Notes under the pieces: model-generated | What the model was told of the DNA's origin: nothing | Databases searched by the model: none | What the model saw: the letters and a program-made list of their open reading frames with translations, nothing else | Translations under genes and position numbers: made by a program | Source of the DNA: Actinomycetota bacterium | GTDB taxonomy: Bacteria > Actinomycetota > Actinomycetes > Actinomycetales > Microbacteriaceae | NCBI GenBank assembly: GCA_018268515.1 | Contig: JAFDWK010000062.1 | Coordinates: 1 to 52,106, forward strand | Direction: 5' to 3' | Length of the DNA: 52,106 nucleotides | In this document: positions 1 to 8,378 of the stretch, piece after piece | Layout of the letters: each line of letters starts with the position of its first letter | Numbering within the stretch: the stretch's first letter is position 1

Positions 1-10
1 TGTAGGTTCC
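1..10 (+). repeat. Left terminal inverted repeat
   Basis: TGTAGGTTCC, a perfect 10-bp inverted match to the last ten bases of the window. It begins with the TGT that is typical of Tn7-like ends and would be the strand-transfer terminus joined to target DNA. Confidence 0.93.
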
Positions 11-76
11 ACGCCGAAATGACATATTCCACGGGTAGTTGGCAGGCACTTGGCATCCCTGCCATTTGCTGTGGAC
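7..76 (+). repeat. Left-end array of putative TnsB-binding sites
   Basis: Three related sites are visible. Site 1 (7-25) is TTCCACGCCGAAATGACAT. Site 2 (26-45) is ATTCCACGGGTAGTTGGCAG, directly abutting the first. Site 3 (59-76) reads CTGCCATTTGCTGTGGAC, which on the minus strand is a TCCAC...AAATGGCAG version of the same motif in opposite orientation. All resemble the right-end repeats. Binding by the TnsB of this element is inferred from position and family behaviour. Confidence 0.8.
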
Positions 77-92
77 GATTGAGGGGTTCGGT

Positions 93-3000
93 GTGACTGA
101 TGCCAGCGAGACGGTGACCAGTCCACTGAGGCTCGAGTCGCTCGTTCCACGGTTCGTGAGCGACCAGCACGGCACTTATCGCGACGAGCTCGTCGACCTG
201 CTCACCGACGACGATCGACGCGCGCGCGTATGGAATATCGCGTTGACCGGGGGGTACGGCAGCGGGAAGAGTAGCGTGCTCGCGGGCGTGCGAGACCAGC
301 TCGGCAAGCGCGTGGTTGAGATCTCACTGTCGTCGCTCAGCGACGTCGGTGTTGAGCGTGGTGACGACCTCAACAACTACATCCAGAAGGAGATCGTCAA
401 GCAGCTGCTCTATCGTGAGCGCCCCAGCCGCGTCCCGGGATCGAGGTTCAAGAGGATCAGCAGGCTGCCAGTAGGGCGAACGCTGGTTGCATCCGCGCTG
501 GTCGCTGTCCTCATAGCACTCACCTTATGGATCACAGGTTGGGGAGCACCGTTCCAACTCGCCCCCGCCAACGAGGGCATGCGAGTCCCATTGCTGCTTT
601 CTGCAGCGTTGATCGCCGGCGTGATCGCGTACGTGGTTATGGCGCTCCTGCACAACCGGATCCGAATCGACAAACTGGGAACCTCAGCGACGTCGGTGAG
701 CCTGACCGCGGAGTCCGACGGTGGCAGCTACTTCGATGAGTACCTCGACGAGATCGTCTACTTCTTTGAAAAGACTCGTCGCGACATCGTGATCATTGAG
801 GACCTGGACCGGTTCGAGGACCCGACAATCTACGCGTCTCTGCGTGAGCTCAACACCGTGCTCAACACGTCGCGACAACTTCGAAAGCGTCCGGTCCACT
901 TCGTTTACGCTGTCCGGGACAGCATCTTCGAAGACCTTGAGGTGCCGCGCGATACGCCGGATGGCCCGGACGCAGCACCGGGCGTGTGGCAGGCCGACCG
1001 CGGACTGTCGGATGCGGCGACGCAGCGAACCAAGTTCTTCGAGCTCGTTGTCCCGATCGTGCCGTTCATCACACACCGCTCGTCTGCCGACCTCCTGTTC
1101 GATCTGGCCGCCGAGGTTGACTCGGCGATCTCCTTCGAGGCGGTCCGCGTGGTGGCGAAGCACGTGACAGATATGCGGCTTCTGCGCAACATCCTGAACG
1201 AGTTTCGGGTCTTCCACGCTCGTGTGCTGGCGGGCGGAAAGCTCGGCGGGCTCACCTCAAGCGGGTTGTTCGCGCTTGTTGCTTACAAGAACACCCATAT
1301 GAAGCAGTTCGAGCTGATCCGGGTCGGATCAAGTGAGCTGGACGTGCTGTACCGACGCTCGCGAGAAATCATCGCGAGTGGGATGGATACTGCGTCGGCG
1401 ACGCTCGCTGCGCTGCGTGAGCAGGGTACGCAGATTGCAGCGACTGATGCGCGCGCTGAGCAACTTGGCGCTGCGCTCCAAGATCTTGTCGAACGCTGGC
1501 TTCCACGGGTACATAGGCGTGGACACACTGCGACCTATCGAATTGGCGGAGCCGATTGGGCACCCGCCGCGCTCAGTACTGCCCGCTTCTGGGAAGCGGC
1601 AATCGACTCCGGCCACGCTCTGCAGGTCGTCGTGAATGGAGAGGTTCTTTTCGAGCTCACCGCTGACGAGATCGCTGCGGATCTGGGCGTGCCCGTCCCG
1701 GCGCGTTGGAGCGACCAAGTCGTCGCCGATACCGCGGCGGCTTCTGAGGATGCGCGCGCTGAGCTGCAGTGGTACCGCACGGCCGACTTCCAACAGTTGC
1801 TGATGCGACAGACGAGTGACTCTTCCTCGAGACTTATCCGCGGCACCGTCGACCCGCTTCTGCACGACCTCCTCGCAGAAGGGCTGATCGATAGGAACTT
1901 CGCACTCTACGCTTCCGAGTTTTACGGCGTCATTGCCTCTGCAGCCGCGATGACCTACGTGATCCAACACCTGCAAGCAGACACCCCGGATCACGACTAC
2001 CCACTCGACGAGAAGGACGTCGACGCGGTGCTCGAGCTCGGCGGCCCGCGCGCGTTCGAATCGACCGGGCTGTTCAACATCGCGATCTACGACCAGCTGC
2101 TGGCGCGAGAAGACGGTCGGTTGGCGAAGAACATCGCCGCTCTCGCCGTTGCTGACCCCGCCGCCGTCGGCTTCATGCGCAGCTATTTGCAGCGTGGTCG
2201 GCTCCCAGCGACGCTCATCAGTCGCGTCGCAGCGCAGTGGGACGGGGTCTTCAAGTTCATCGATACTGAAGGACCCGCCGTCGCGGCGGATCAGCTCGAT
2301 CTCGTCGTCGCCGCCTTCGAGTCCTTGAATCCAGAGCTGGAGTACGAGGTACCCGACGACGTCAAGCGACTTCTCGCTGAGAACCCAGGGCGCCTCACGG
2401 AACTGAGTGCTGACGGTACGCCCCAGCGAGCGACTGCTGCGCTTACCCAACTCGGCGTCAGTCTCGCAGATATCCGAGCGCTCCCACCGGCCGCGCAGCG
2501 GTCCGTCGTGGTCGCGCGCCGTTACGAGGTAAATGCGCCGAACCTCGAGGTGGCAGTCGGCGGGGGCGACATCGCGCTCGATGCAATCATGCAACTCGAG
2601 GATCCGACGTTCGACCACGTTCTCGGGCACTTCGAGGCGTACCTGTCAAGCATCGACGCATCCCACCGCCCGAGTATCACCGACGTTGACATGGCAGTGG
2701 ATGTGATGGAGGCCGCGGAGCTTTCAAGGGCCGGCGCGGCAAGCGAGATCGCGCGGCGGATGCCCGCGGAGATGCTCATCCGAGACATCAATGCAGTGCC
2801 GGCGACGCTGCTTCCCGTTCTTGCTGAATCACACCGATTCCCCCTCACCTTCGCGAACGTCACGAACTACATCGCCGTACGCTCCCTGGACGCTCCTCTG
2901 ATCGAGTACCTCGCTGCTTCGCCCACTCTCGCCGTCCCGCCAGAGACCGACGTGACCGCGCGCATCACTCTCGCCGCGCGCCTCGTCTCTGAGGATGAGC

Positions 3001-3677
3001 TCGATGTCGCCGCTCGTGTCACGCTTGCCGGACAGCTCGTAGACACGGTCCCAGCATCACGATCGATGGGGGATGAGGCGGATCTTGTCACGGCACTCAT
3101 GAACGCAGGATTGCTCGACGACAGCGCTAGCACCTTCCAAGCTCTCGCCACCGCGCACGCACAGGAAGCATTTGTCGTGGAGTCTCAGACGGCGCCAGAC
3201 TGGATCGTTTCGTCGAACGCGTCGGCGACATTGGTGGCGTCGCTCCTTCGCAATCCCGATGTCTCACCCCGGGTCAAGACTCTGCTTGCTGATGCGATTC
3301 CTCGAAACGCCGCTTGGGGATCAACCGATGTGCTTGAGGCGCTCGGCGCCTGGGCGGAGGTGACCCGCGAGCCCCTACCAGCCGAAACTCTACAGTTGAT
3401 GCAGATGTCGGGAGCGTCGACCAGCTCAAAGGTCGCTGCGCTCAGCGCATCCGTGGCGACCGTGCCCGGCCTCGTACCGCAATACGTGGCCCAACTCGGC
3501 GGTGCGTACGCCGAGGTTCTTCAGCCCGCAAACACTTATGTCGATCTTCCGCTCGTCCCAGATCCGACACCGTTCCTGGAGTTGCTCAAGGACTCGGACA
3601 CCGCCGTCTCATCCTTCAATGAAGTCGACGGCGTCATGCGTGTATACCGACACCGCCCGAGACCCAACGGTGACTAA
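93..3677 (+). CDS. KAP/YobI-like membrane P-loop NTPase
   Basis: A large NTPase of about 1194 residues. A Walker A motif GGYGSGKSS lies near residue 52 (Lys59). Two hydrophobic membrane segments follow at about residues 127-152 and 166-186, then a Walker B IVIIEDLDRF near residue 232-241. A membrane hairpin placed between Walker A and Walker B is characteristic of KAP-family NTPases such as YobI. The long C-terminal 900 residues are rich in helices and not recognised. The chosen GTG start at 93 has a GAGGGG ribosome site upstream; an upstream TTG at 39 falls inside the transposon-end repeats and is unlikely. KAP proteins have been linked to phage or plasmid exclusion in some cases, so a defence role is possible but unproven. 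It converges on the small regulator at 3679-3996. Confidence 0.75.
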   Translation: MTDASETVTSPLRLESLVPRFVSDQHGTYRDELVDLLTDDDRRARVWNIALTGGYGSGKSSVLAGVRDQLGKRVVEISLSSLSDVGVERGDDLNNYIQKEIVKQLLYRERPSRVPGSRFKRISRLPVGRTLVASALVAVLIALTLWITGWGAPFQLAPANEGMRVPLLLSAALIAGVIAYVVMALLHNRIRIDKLGTSATSVSLTAESDGGSYFDEYLDEIVYFFEKTRRDIVIIEDLDRFEDPTIYASLRELNTVLNTSRQLRKRPVHFVYAVRDSIFEDLEVPRDTPDGPDAAPGVWQADRGLSDAATQRTKFFELVVPIVPFITHRSSADLLFDLAAEVDSAISFEAVRVVAKHVTDMRLLRNILNEFRVFHARVLAGGKLGGLTSSGLFALVAYKNTHMKQFELIRVGSSELDVLYRRSREIIASGMDTASATLAALREQGTQIAATDARAEQLGAALQDLVERWLPRVHRRGHTATYRIGGADWAPAALSTARFWEAAIDSGHALQVVVNGEVLFELTADEIAADLGVPVPARWSDQVVADTAAASEDARAELQWYRTADFQQLLMRQTSDSSSRLIRGTVDPLLHDLLAEGLIDRNFALYASEFYGVIASAAAMTYVIQHLQADTPDHDYPLDEKDVDAVLELGGPRAFESTGLFNIAIYDQLLAREDGRLAKNIAALAVADPAAVGFMRSYLQRGRLPATLISRVAAQWDGVFKFIDTEGPAVAADQLDLVVAAFESLNPELEYEVPDDVKRLLAENPGRLTELSADGTPQRATAALTQLGVSLADIRALPPAAQRSVVVARRYEVNAPNLEVAVGGGDIALDAIMQLEDPTFDHVLGHFEAYLSSIDASHRPSITDVDMAVDVMEAAELSRAGAASEIARRMPAEMLIRDINAVPATLLPVLAESHRFPLTFANVTNYIAVRSLDAPLIEYLAASPTLAVPPETDVTARITLAARLVSEDELDVAARVTLAGQLVDTVPASRSMGDEADLVTALMNAGLLDDSASTFQALATAHAQEAFVVESQTAPDWIVSSNASATLVASLLRNPDVSPRVKTLLADAIPRNAAWGSTDVLEALGAWAEVTREPLPAETLQLMQMSGASTSSKVAALSASVATVPGLVPQYVAQLGGAYAEVLQPANTYVDLPLVPDPTPFLELLKDSDTAVSSFNEVDGVMRVYRHRPRPNGD

Positions 3678-3678
3678 C

Positions 3679-3996
3679 CTACGATGCGGAGCGCTCGGTA
3701 GCGCGATCCTCTTCGACGTACTGGCTCGCCGCATTCCACCAGGGATTCTCGCGGACCCGATACAGAATGGTCCGCTCTCCAGGCACGCGCTCCACGAACT
3801 CGATGAAGTTCGCGCGGCGGAGCTTCTGGATCAGCGGATGCACGATTCCAGGAGAGAGTCTCGTCGCGTCGGTGATCGTCTTCGATGAGAACTTCCCGCC
3901 GCGCAGGCCCGCGATCTCGACCATGACGCTGTACATGTAGCTGTTGCCGAAGACGAGCCGGGATTCCTCCGGCGCGATGGGCTCCAACATCGTCAT
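3679..3996 (-). CDS. Small winged-helix transcriptional regulator
   Basis: A 105-residue protein with the look of a MarR/PadR-type winged helix. A helix-turn-helix lies at about residues 37-63, with the turn around TRLSPGIVHPLIQKL, and a wing follows around ERTILYRV. It has no obvious effector domain. It is transcribed leftward, divergent from tnsA. The 212-bp gap between the two holds several inverted repeats, so the natural inference is that it binds there and controls itself and the transposition operon. The target is not shown by the sequence alone. Confidence 0.7.
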   Translation of the reverse strand: MTMLEPIAPEESRLVFGNSYMYSVMVEIAGLRGGKFSSKTITDATRLSPGIVHPLIQKLRRANFIEFVERVPGERTILYRVRENPWWNAASQYVEEDRATERSAS

Positions 3997-4079
3997 GTCC
4001 TTGAGTGTCGCACACGCGGCCGACGTGGGGTTCAGGCGGGCCTGCGCGCGTTGATTTCGTGGTCCCTATATTTGTATCC

Positions 4080-4205
4080 CTGACGGTGACTGTTGTGTAT
4101 ATGACATCGACTACAGTGAATGTCACATTCATTGGTATTCGTAAATCGCATATACCGAAGTAGCCCAGGAAATCAAGAGCGCGATCCTGAATCGTAATTC
4201 GCGAA
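4080..4205. promoter_or_regulatory. Divergent control region upstream of tnsA with nested inverted repeats
   Basis: This stretch is AT-rich compared with the rest of the element. It contains TGACAT (4102-4107) paired with ATGTCA (4120-4125); a perfect GAATG-TCA-CATTC dyad (4118-4130); GGTAT (4134-4138) paired with ATACC (4152-4156); and two similar blocks, ATTCGTAAATCGCA (4137-4150) and AATCGTAATTCGCG (about 4190-4203). These look like operators for the divergent winged-helix protein. No convincing ribosome site precedes the tnsA ATG at 4209, so tnsA may be leaderless or start further in. Confidence 0.5.
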
Positions 4206-4208
4206 TCT

Positions 4209-5018
4209 ATGGCAGAAGCGTGCATTCTCCCGGACCGATTCGACCCTCACGCTGGCTTCATGACGGCGCGCGAGCAACTCGAGACGCGGGGCGGAACGCG
4301 CCAGGCGGATGTCGGGCTGATGGTTCGCAAAATGGGTGGCGAGGTGGACGTTGTTCCGCTGCAGTCAGCTCGATTGAGCGTCTTCGACGCCGCCGTCCCG
4401 TGGCGTGAGTTCCGCTGGTACCGGGGGCAGCGGCACTTCTCGGGCAGCTACTGGTCGGCGACCATGCAAGCGCATGTCGGGTACGAGTCGCGACTCGAGT
4501 ACGCGAACCTGCTGCTGGCCGACTTCGACCCTCGCGTCGACTGGATTCTCTCTCAGCCGTTCCTCCTCGAGGGGGAGGACAAGGGCGCACGCCGTCGCCA
4601 CATTCCCGACTATCTGATGGTCCACGCGGACCACACCGTCTGCGTGGTGGATGTGAAGCCCGCCGCGAAGCTCACCGTCCCGAAGGTGCGTGACTCGCTG
4701 AGCTGGTCGCGGCGCGTGATCGAACCGCACGGGTGGGAGTACCGCGTCCAATCCGAGCCCGATGAAGTGTTGCTGCGCAACGTCCAGTTCCTTGCCGGCT
4801 ACCGCCGGTCGTTCCAGTTCGCCGGCGGCGACGTCACCGCCGCGCTCGGCGAGCTGAGATCGCCCATGGCGTTCGGCGAGGCAGTGCGCGCGATCGTGCC
4901 CGTCACCGGCGGGCGTCTCGCAGCACGCGCGCTCGTCCTGCACCTGCTGTGGGCTCGCCGGCTGAGCACCGACCTGACTCGACTTCTGAGCGCCACGAGC
5001 ATCGTGACGCGGGCCTGA
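4209..5018 (+). CDS. tnsA: TnsA-like transposase endonuclease subunit
   Basis: A 269-residue protein with a restriction-enzyme-like core. Candidate catalytic residues are Glu93 or Glu97 in YESRLEYA, Asp134 in HIPDYL, and Lys150 in VDVKP, which matches the E...D...xxK layout of TnsA. In Tn7-like elements TnsA cuts the 5' ends of the transposon while TnsB cuts the 3' ends, giving cut-and-paste transposition. It is the first gene of the tnsABC-tniQ operon, 34 bp before tnsB. The start at 4209 is not firm, because no ribosome site is seen; an in-frame ATG at 4260 is an alternative that would keep the whole nuclease core. Confidence 0.88.
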   Translation: MAEACILPDRFDPHAGFMTAREQLETRGGTRQADVGLMVRKMGGEVDVVPLQSARLSVFDAAVPWREFRWYRGQRHFSGSYWSATMQAHVGYESRLEYANLLLADFDPRVDWILSQPFLLEGEDKGARRRHIPDYLMVHADHTVCVVDVKPAAKLTVPKVRDSLSWSRRVIEPHGWEYRVQSEPDEVLLRNVQFLAGYRRSFQFAGGDVTAALGELRSPMAFGEAVRAIVPVTGGRLAARALVLHLLWARRLSTDLTRLLSATSIVTRA

Positions 5019-5052
5019 GATACCACCACCTCAACACTTGAAGGAGATAGCG

Positions 5053-7203
5053 ATGAGCAGCACGTGGACCCTGAAACCAGGCGTGGATATCGTCTACGAC
5101 GGCGACGCCTGCACTGTTGCGGAGATCTGCGATGGCGCGGTCGTCGTCCGCACTCGAACTGGGCAGGTTCGGCGCCTGCGGATGATCGACCTCCTGCGCC
5201 CCCGCGCTGAGGGAGGTACGACACGCATCCCCGGAAACAGTCGCGATGAGGACGCGGCTCCACTGGGTGTCGTCTGGGCCGATGCCAGCGACGCGGCCCG
5301 CGCGGTGTCCGCCGAGCGCGCTGATCATGTGCGAGAGGTCCTCACCGGCTACCGGTCGGGGGCGGCCGAGATCGCACGTGAGGGCGAACCGAAGCTCGCC
5401 TACCATCCGGAGCGTCGCATCGAGGAGCGGATCGCGGCGAAGGCGCTCGAGCTCGGTAAGGGTCGCCGGACCGTCGCGAGGTGGGTGGCGCGGTATAAGG
5501 ATGCCGGCGAGATCGGACTGATCGATCACCGCAAGGCGCAGCCGGGCAATCTGCTCGTCAACTTCGACGACCGCTGGGTCACGGCGGCACGTGAGGTCAT
5601 CGATGAGCAGACGCCGGAGTCGAAGGTCGCGAAAAGCATCATCATCGCGAGAGTCAACGCCCGAGCCGACCGCACCCACGGGCCAGGTATCGTCGCCGCC
5701 CCTTCTCGAAGCGCCGCATACAAGATCCTCGACGAGCTCTCCCGTGGCCGCGCGACCTTCTCCGGGAGCACCAAGCGCAAGCGCTCCAACGCGAACCGGC
5801 CGCCCGCTCCGTACGGACGCCTGCACGCCACCGCGCCCGGCCAATACGTTCTCCTCGATACGACGCCGCTCAACGTCTTCGCCGTGGCCCCGGTGACGGG
5901 CAAGTGGGTCGCCGCAGACCTCACGGTCGCGATCGACCTCTACTCCCGCTGCATTCTCGGCATGCGGCTGACGCCCGGCTCAACGAAATCCATCGACGTA
6001 TCCGGCGTGCTCATGGAAGCGTGCCAACCCTTCGACACTCCCGCGGAGTGGGGCACGAGCGCACGATGGCCCTTCCACGGTGTCGCCGGTTCCGTGCTCG
6101 TCGACCCGACGCGCATCCGCGTCCCGCGGTTCGTCCGTGCGGGGATCCTGCCCGACACGATCATCGTCGACCACGGCGCACCGTACCTCTCGGAGCACGT
6201 GACCAGCGCGTGCGCACGCCTGGGCATATCCATCCAGCCGGCCCGCGTCTACCAGCCCACCGACAAGAGCCCTGTCGAGAGGTTCTTCCGCACCCTCGAC
6301 ACGTTCCTCCAGGAACTCCCTGGCTACAAGGGCGCGGACGTCGGCGGCCGCGGCGACGACGTCGAAGCCGACGCGGTCTACACGGTCCCGCAGCTGGAGC
6401 AGATCATCCGCGAATGGGTCGCGACGGTCTACCACCTCCGACCCCACGACTCCCTCGAGGATCCCCGCCTCCCCGGCGTCAAGCTCAGCCCCGCCGAGAG
6501 ATACGACCAGGGGCTCGCCGTTGCCGGGCAACTGCGGATGCCGATCGACCGGAGCGTTCTCCTCGAGCTGCTGCCGGTGGTGAAACGGCAGTTCAATCAC
6601 TACGGCGTCGAGATCCACAAGCTGCGCTACACCGGAGACTCGGTCGCGAAGTACCGCAACCGCGCCCGGTCGATCCACCGAGACAAGGGCACGGAGTGGC
6701 CGTTCGTGGTCAACCCCGACGACTTGACGCAGATCTACTTCCACGACCCCGAGGACGGCACCTGGCACACCCTCGAGTGGGAGCACAAGGGAGCCTTCGA
6801 CACACCGTTCAGCCTCGACGCGCTGGAGTACGCGAAGAAGATCGCGATCCGCCAGGGTCGCCCCTCTCAGGTCGACGACGTCGCCGCGCAGCTGCTCGAG
6901 GACTGGGGCGCGGGACGCGCGCTCACCCCATCGGAGAGGCGGATGAGTTCACGCATGGCCGCGCAGCTCAACGAGAAGGATCCCGCGGCTGACGGGGTGT
7001 GGTCGCTGCGCACCGTGCAGCGGATGCTCGAGGCCGAACTGAACCCCACCACAGATCTCGGACGGGAGCTCACCGGCGAGGTCCGCGACCCACGCAAGCG
7101 CGTCGACATTCCCGAAACGGGCGATGACGACGACGAGGACGACATCGACGAGCCCACGATCCGATCCGACTACCACTTCGAGCCGATGGAGATGATCCAA
7201 TGA
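5053..7203 (+). CDS. tnsB: TnsB-like DDE transposase
   Basis: A 716-residue transposase of the Mu/TnsB/TniA class with a retroviral-integrase-type catalytic core. The DDE triad is visible as Asp269 (LLDTTP), Asp373 (IIVDHGAPYL) and Glu409 (SPVERFF); the 35-residue spacing between the second Asp and Glu is classical. N-terminal helix-turn-helix segments (around residues 125-160) should recognise the end repeats, and the acidic C-terminal tail is where TnsC contacts are found in relatives. The ATG at 5053 is preceded by AAGGAG at 5040. The stop overlaps the tnsC start (ATGA), showing translational coupling. It catalyses 3'-end cleavage and joining to the target. Confidence 0.95.
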   Translation: MSSTWTLKPGVDIVYDGDACTVAEICDGAVVVRTRTGQVRRLRMIDLLRPRAEGGTTRIPGNSRDEDAAPLGVVWADASDAARAVSAERADHVREVLTGYRSGAAEIAREGEPKLAYHPERRIEERIAAKALELGKGRRTVARWVARYKDAGEIGLIDHRKAQPGNLLVNFDDRWVTAAREVIDEQTPESKVAKSIIIARVNARADRTHGPGIVAAPSRSAAYKILDELSRGRATFSGSTKRKRSNANRPPAPYGRLHATAPGQYVLLDTTPLNVFAVAPVTGKWVAADLTVAIDLYSRCILGMRLTPGSTKSIDVSGVLMEACQPFDTPAEWGTSARWPFHGVAGSVLVDPTRIRVPRFVRAGILPDTIIVDHGAPYLSEHVTSACARLGISIQPARVYQPTDKSPVERFFRTLDTFLQELPGYKGADVGGRGDDVEADAVYTVPQLEQIIREWVATVYHLRPHDSLEDPRLPGVKLSPAERYDQGLAVAGQLRMPIDRSVLLELLPVVKRQFNHYGVEIHKLRYTGDSVAKYRNRARSIHRDKGTEWPFVVNPDDLTQIYFHDPEDGTWHTLEWEHKGAFDTPFSLDALEYAKKIAIRQGRPSQVDDVAAQLLEDWGAGRALTPSERRMSSRMAAQLNEKDPAADGVWSLRTVQRMLEAELNPTTDLGRELTGEVRDPRKRVDIPETGDDDDEDDIDEPTIRSDYHFEPMEMIQ

Positions 7204-8378
7204 CCGCCACAGTCCCGGGCGAGCACGACGCGCCTCGCCGGCAGCGGAGCCTGTCGACCTACGAGGGATGGAAGGACTTCGCCGAACGTCCCCCGCGCGA
7301 TAAGCCCGCGTTGCTAACGACCGAGCAGCTCGGATCGCTCGGCCCGGACGAGTTCGCGCGGTACAACGCGGACCGGCGGGCGTGGCACGCGAACATCCTG
7401 CTGCGCACCCGGCAGGTGCACGGGGTGCACCTGCAACTGGGCGACATCCTGGACAGCAACCTGCAGGACTCCGACCGGGTCAAATCCGCCGCCGCCCTCG
7501 ACGCCCCACCGGCCCTCGGGAAGTCGACGGTGGTCAACACGTTCGGGCGCGACTTCCACCGTCAGCGGATCGCGGAAGTGGGCGAGTACCTCGACGAGGA
7601 TCGCGACATCCTCCACCTCCCGGTCTGCCACATCACCGTCCCAGGGCGCCTCACGATCAAGGGCCTGCACATGATGATCCTCGGGTTCTACGCCCACCCC
7701 GCGACCGCGGGCATCCTGCACCGTTCGATGGCCGGCCGAGATCTGGCGCGGGCGGCCGCGGACTGCATCGAACGGCACGACACCCGCCTCGTGATCATCG
7801 ACGATCTGCACTTCATCCAGATGCGCACCCGCGACGGTGTCGAGGTCGCGAACCAGCTGAAGTGGCTGTCCAACGAGTACAGCGCCACCTTCCTGTTCGC
7901 CGGCGTCGCGCTCCGCGAACGCGGCCTCGTCGGCGAGGGCGCGACCGGGAAGGAAGCGGCGATGGCGCAGACGTTCCGCCGCTGGACCGTGCTCAGCCTC
8001 GACCCGTACAGCCTGCGCACCAAGCAGACCCGCCAGGAGTGGGACAGCCTGCTCTGGCACATCGAACAGGCCCTCGTGCTCGCGGACGCGCACGAAGGGA
8101 TGCTCGTCGACATGTCGCGGTACCTGTTTGCCCGCACCACCGGCAACATCGGCTCGCTCATGGACCTCATCCGCCGCGGCGCGTCCCGCGCCATCCGCAC
8201 CGGCGCCGAGCGGATCGACCGGAAGCTCCTCGACGACATCCGCATCGACGAGGGAGCAGAAACGGAGCGCACCGAGCTGCAGGCCAAGCACGACCAAGAG
8301 GATCGGGCACGCCGTGAGCGGCGCCGACGCCGACTGAAGAGCGACGGCGCCGAAGAGACCGGCGAGGAGGCCGCCTGA
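7200..8378 (+). CDS. tnsC: TnsC/TniB-like AAA+ transposition regulator
   Basis: A 392-residue AAA ATPase. The Walker A region reads APPALGKST (Lys at about residue 106), lacking the first glycine of the usual GxxxxGK[ST]. The Walker B is RLVIIDDLHF at about 198-207, and a lid region with basic residues follows. The C-terminal 40 residues are strongly charged. TnsC proteins form ATP-dependent filaments on DNA and connect TniQ/TnsD target selection to the TnsAB transposase. Start and stop overlap tnsB and tniQ by ATGA, as expected for a coupled operon. The altered Walker A could weaken nucleotide binding, but the rest of the core is intact. Confidence 0.9.
   Translation: MTATVPGEHDAPRRQRSLSTYEGWKDFAERPPRDKPALLTTEQLGSLGPDEFARYNADRRAWHANILLRTRQVHGVHLQLGDILDSNLQDSDRVKSAAALDAPPALGKSTVVNTFGRDFHRQRIAEVGEYLDEDRDILHLPVCHITVPGRLTIKGLHMMILGFYAHPATAGILHRSMAGRDLARAAADCIERHDTRLVIIDDLHFIQMRTRDGVEVANQLKWLSNEYSATFLFAGVALRERGLVGEGATGKEAAMAQTFRRWTVLSLDPYSLRTKQTRQEWDSLLWHIEQALVLADAHEGMLVDMSRYLFARTTGNIGSLMDLIRRGASRAIRTGAERIDRKLLDDIRIDEGAETERTELQAKHDQEDRARRERRRRRLKSDGAEETGEEAA

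Noticed and set aside
39-92. Upstream TTG start for the first gene
   Set aside because: It lies within the transposon-end repeats and has no ribosome site; the GTG at 93 does.
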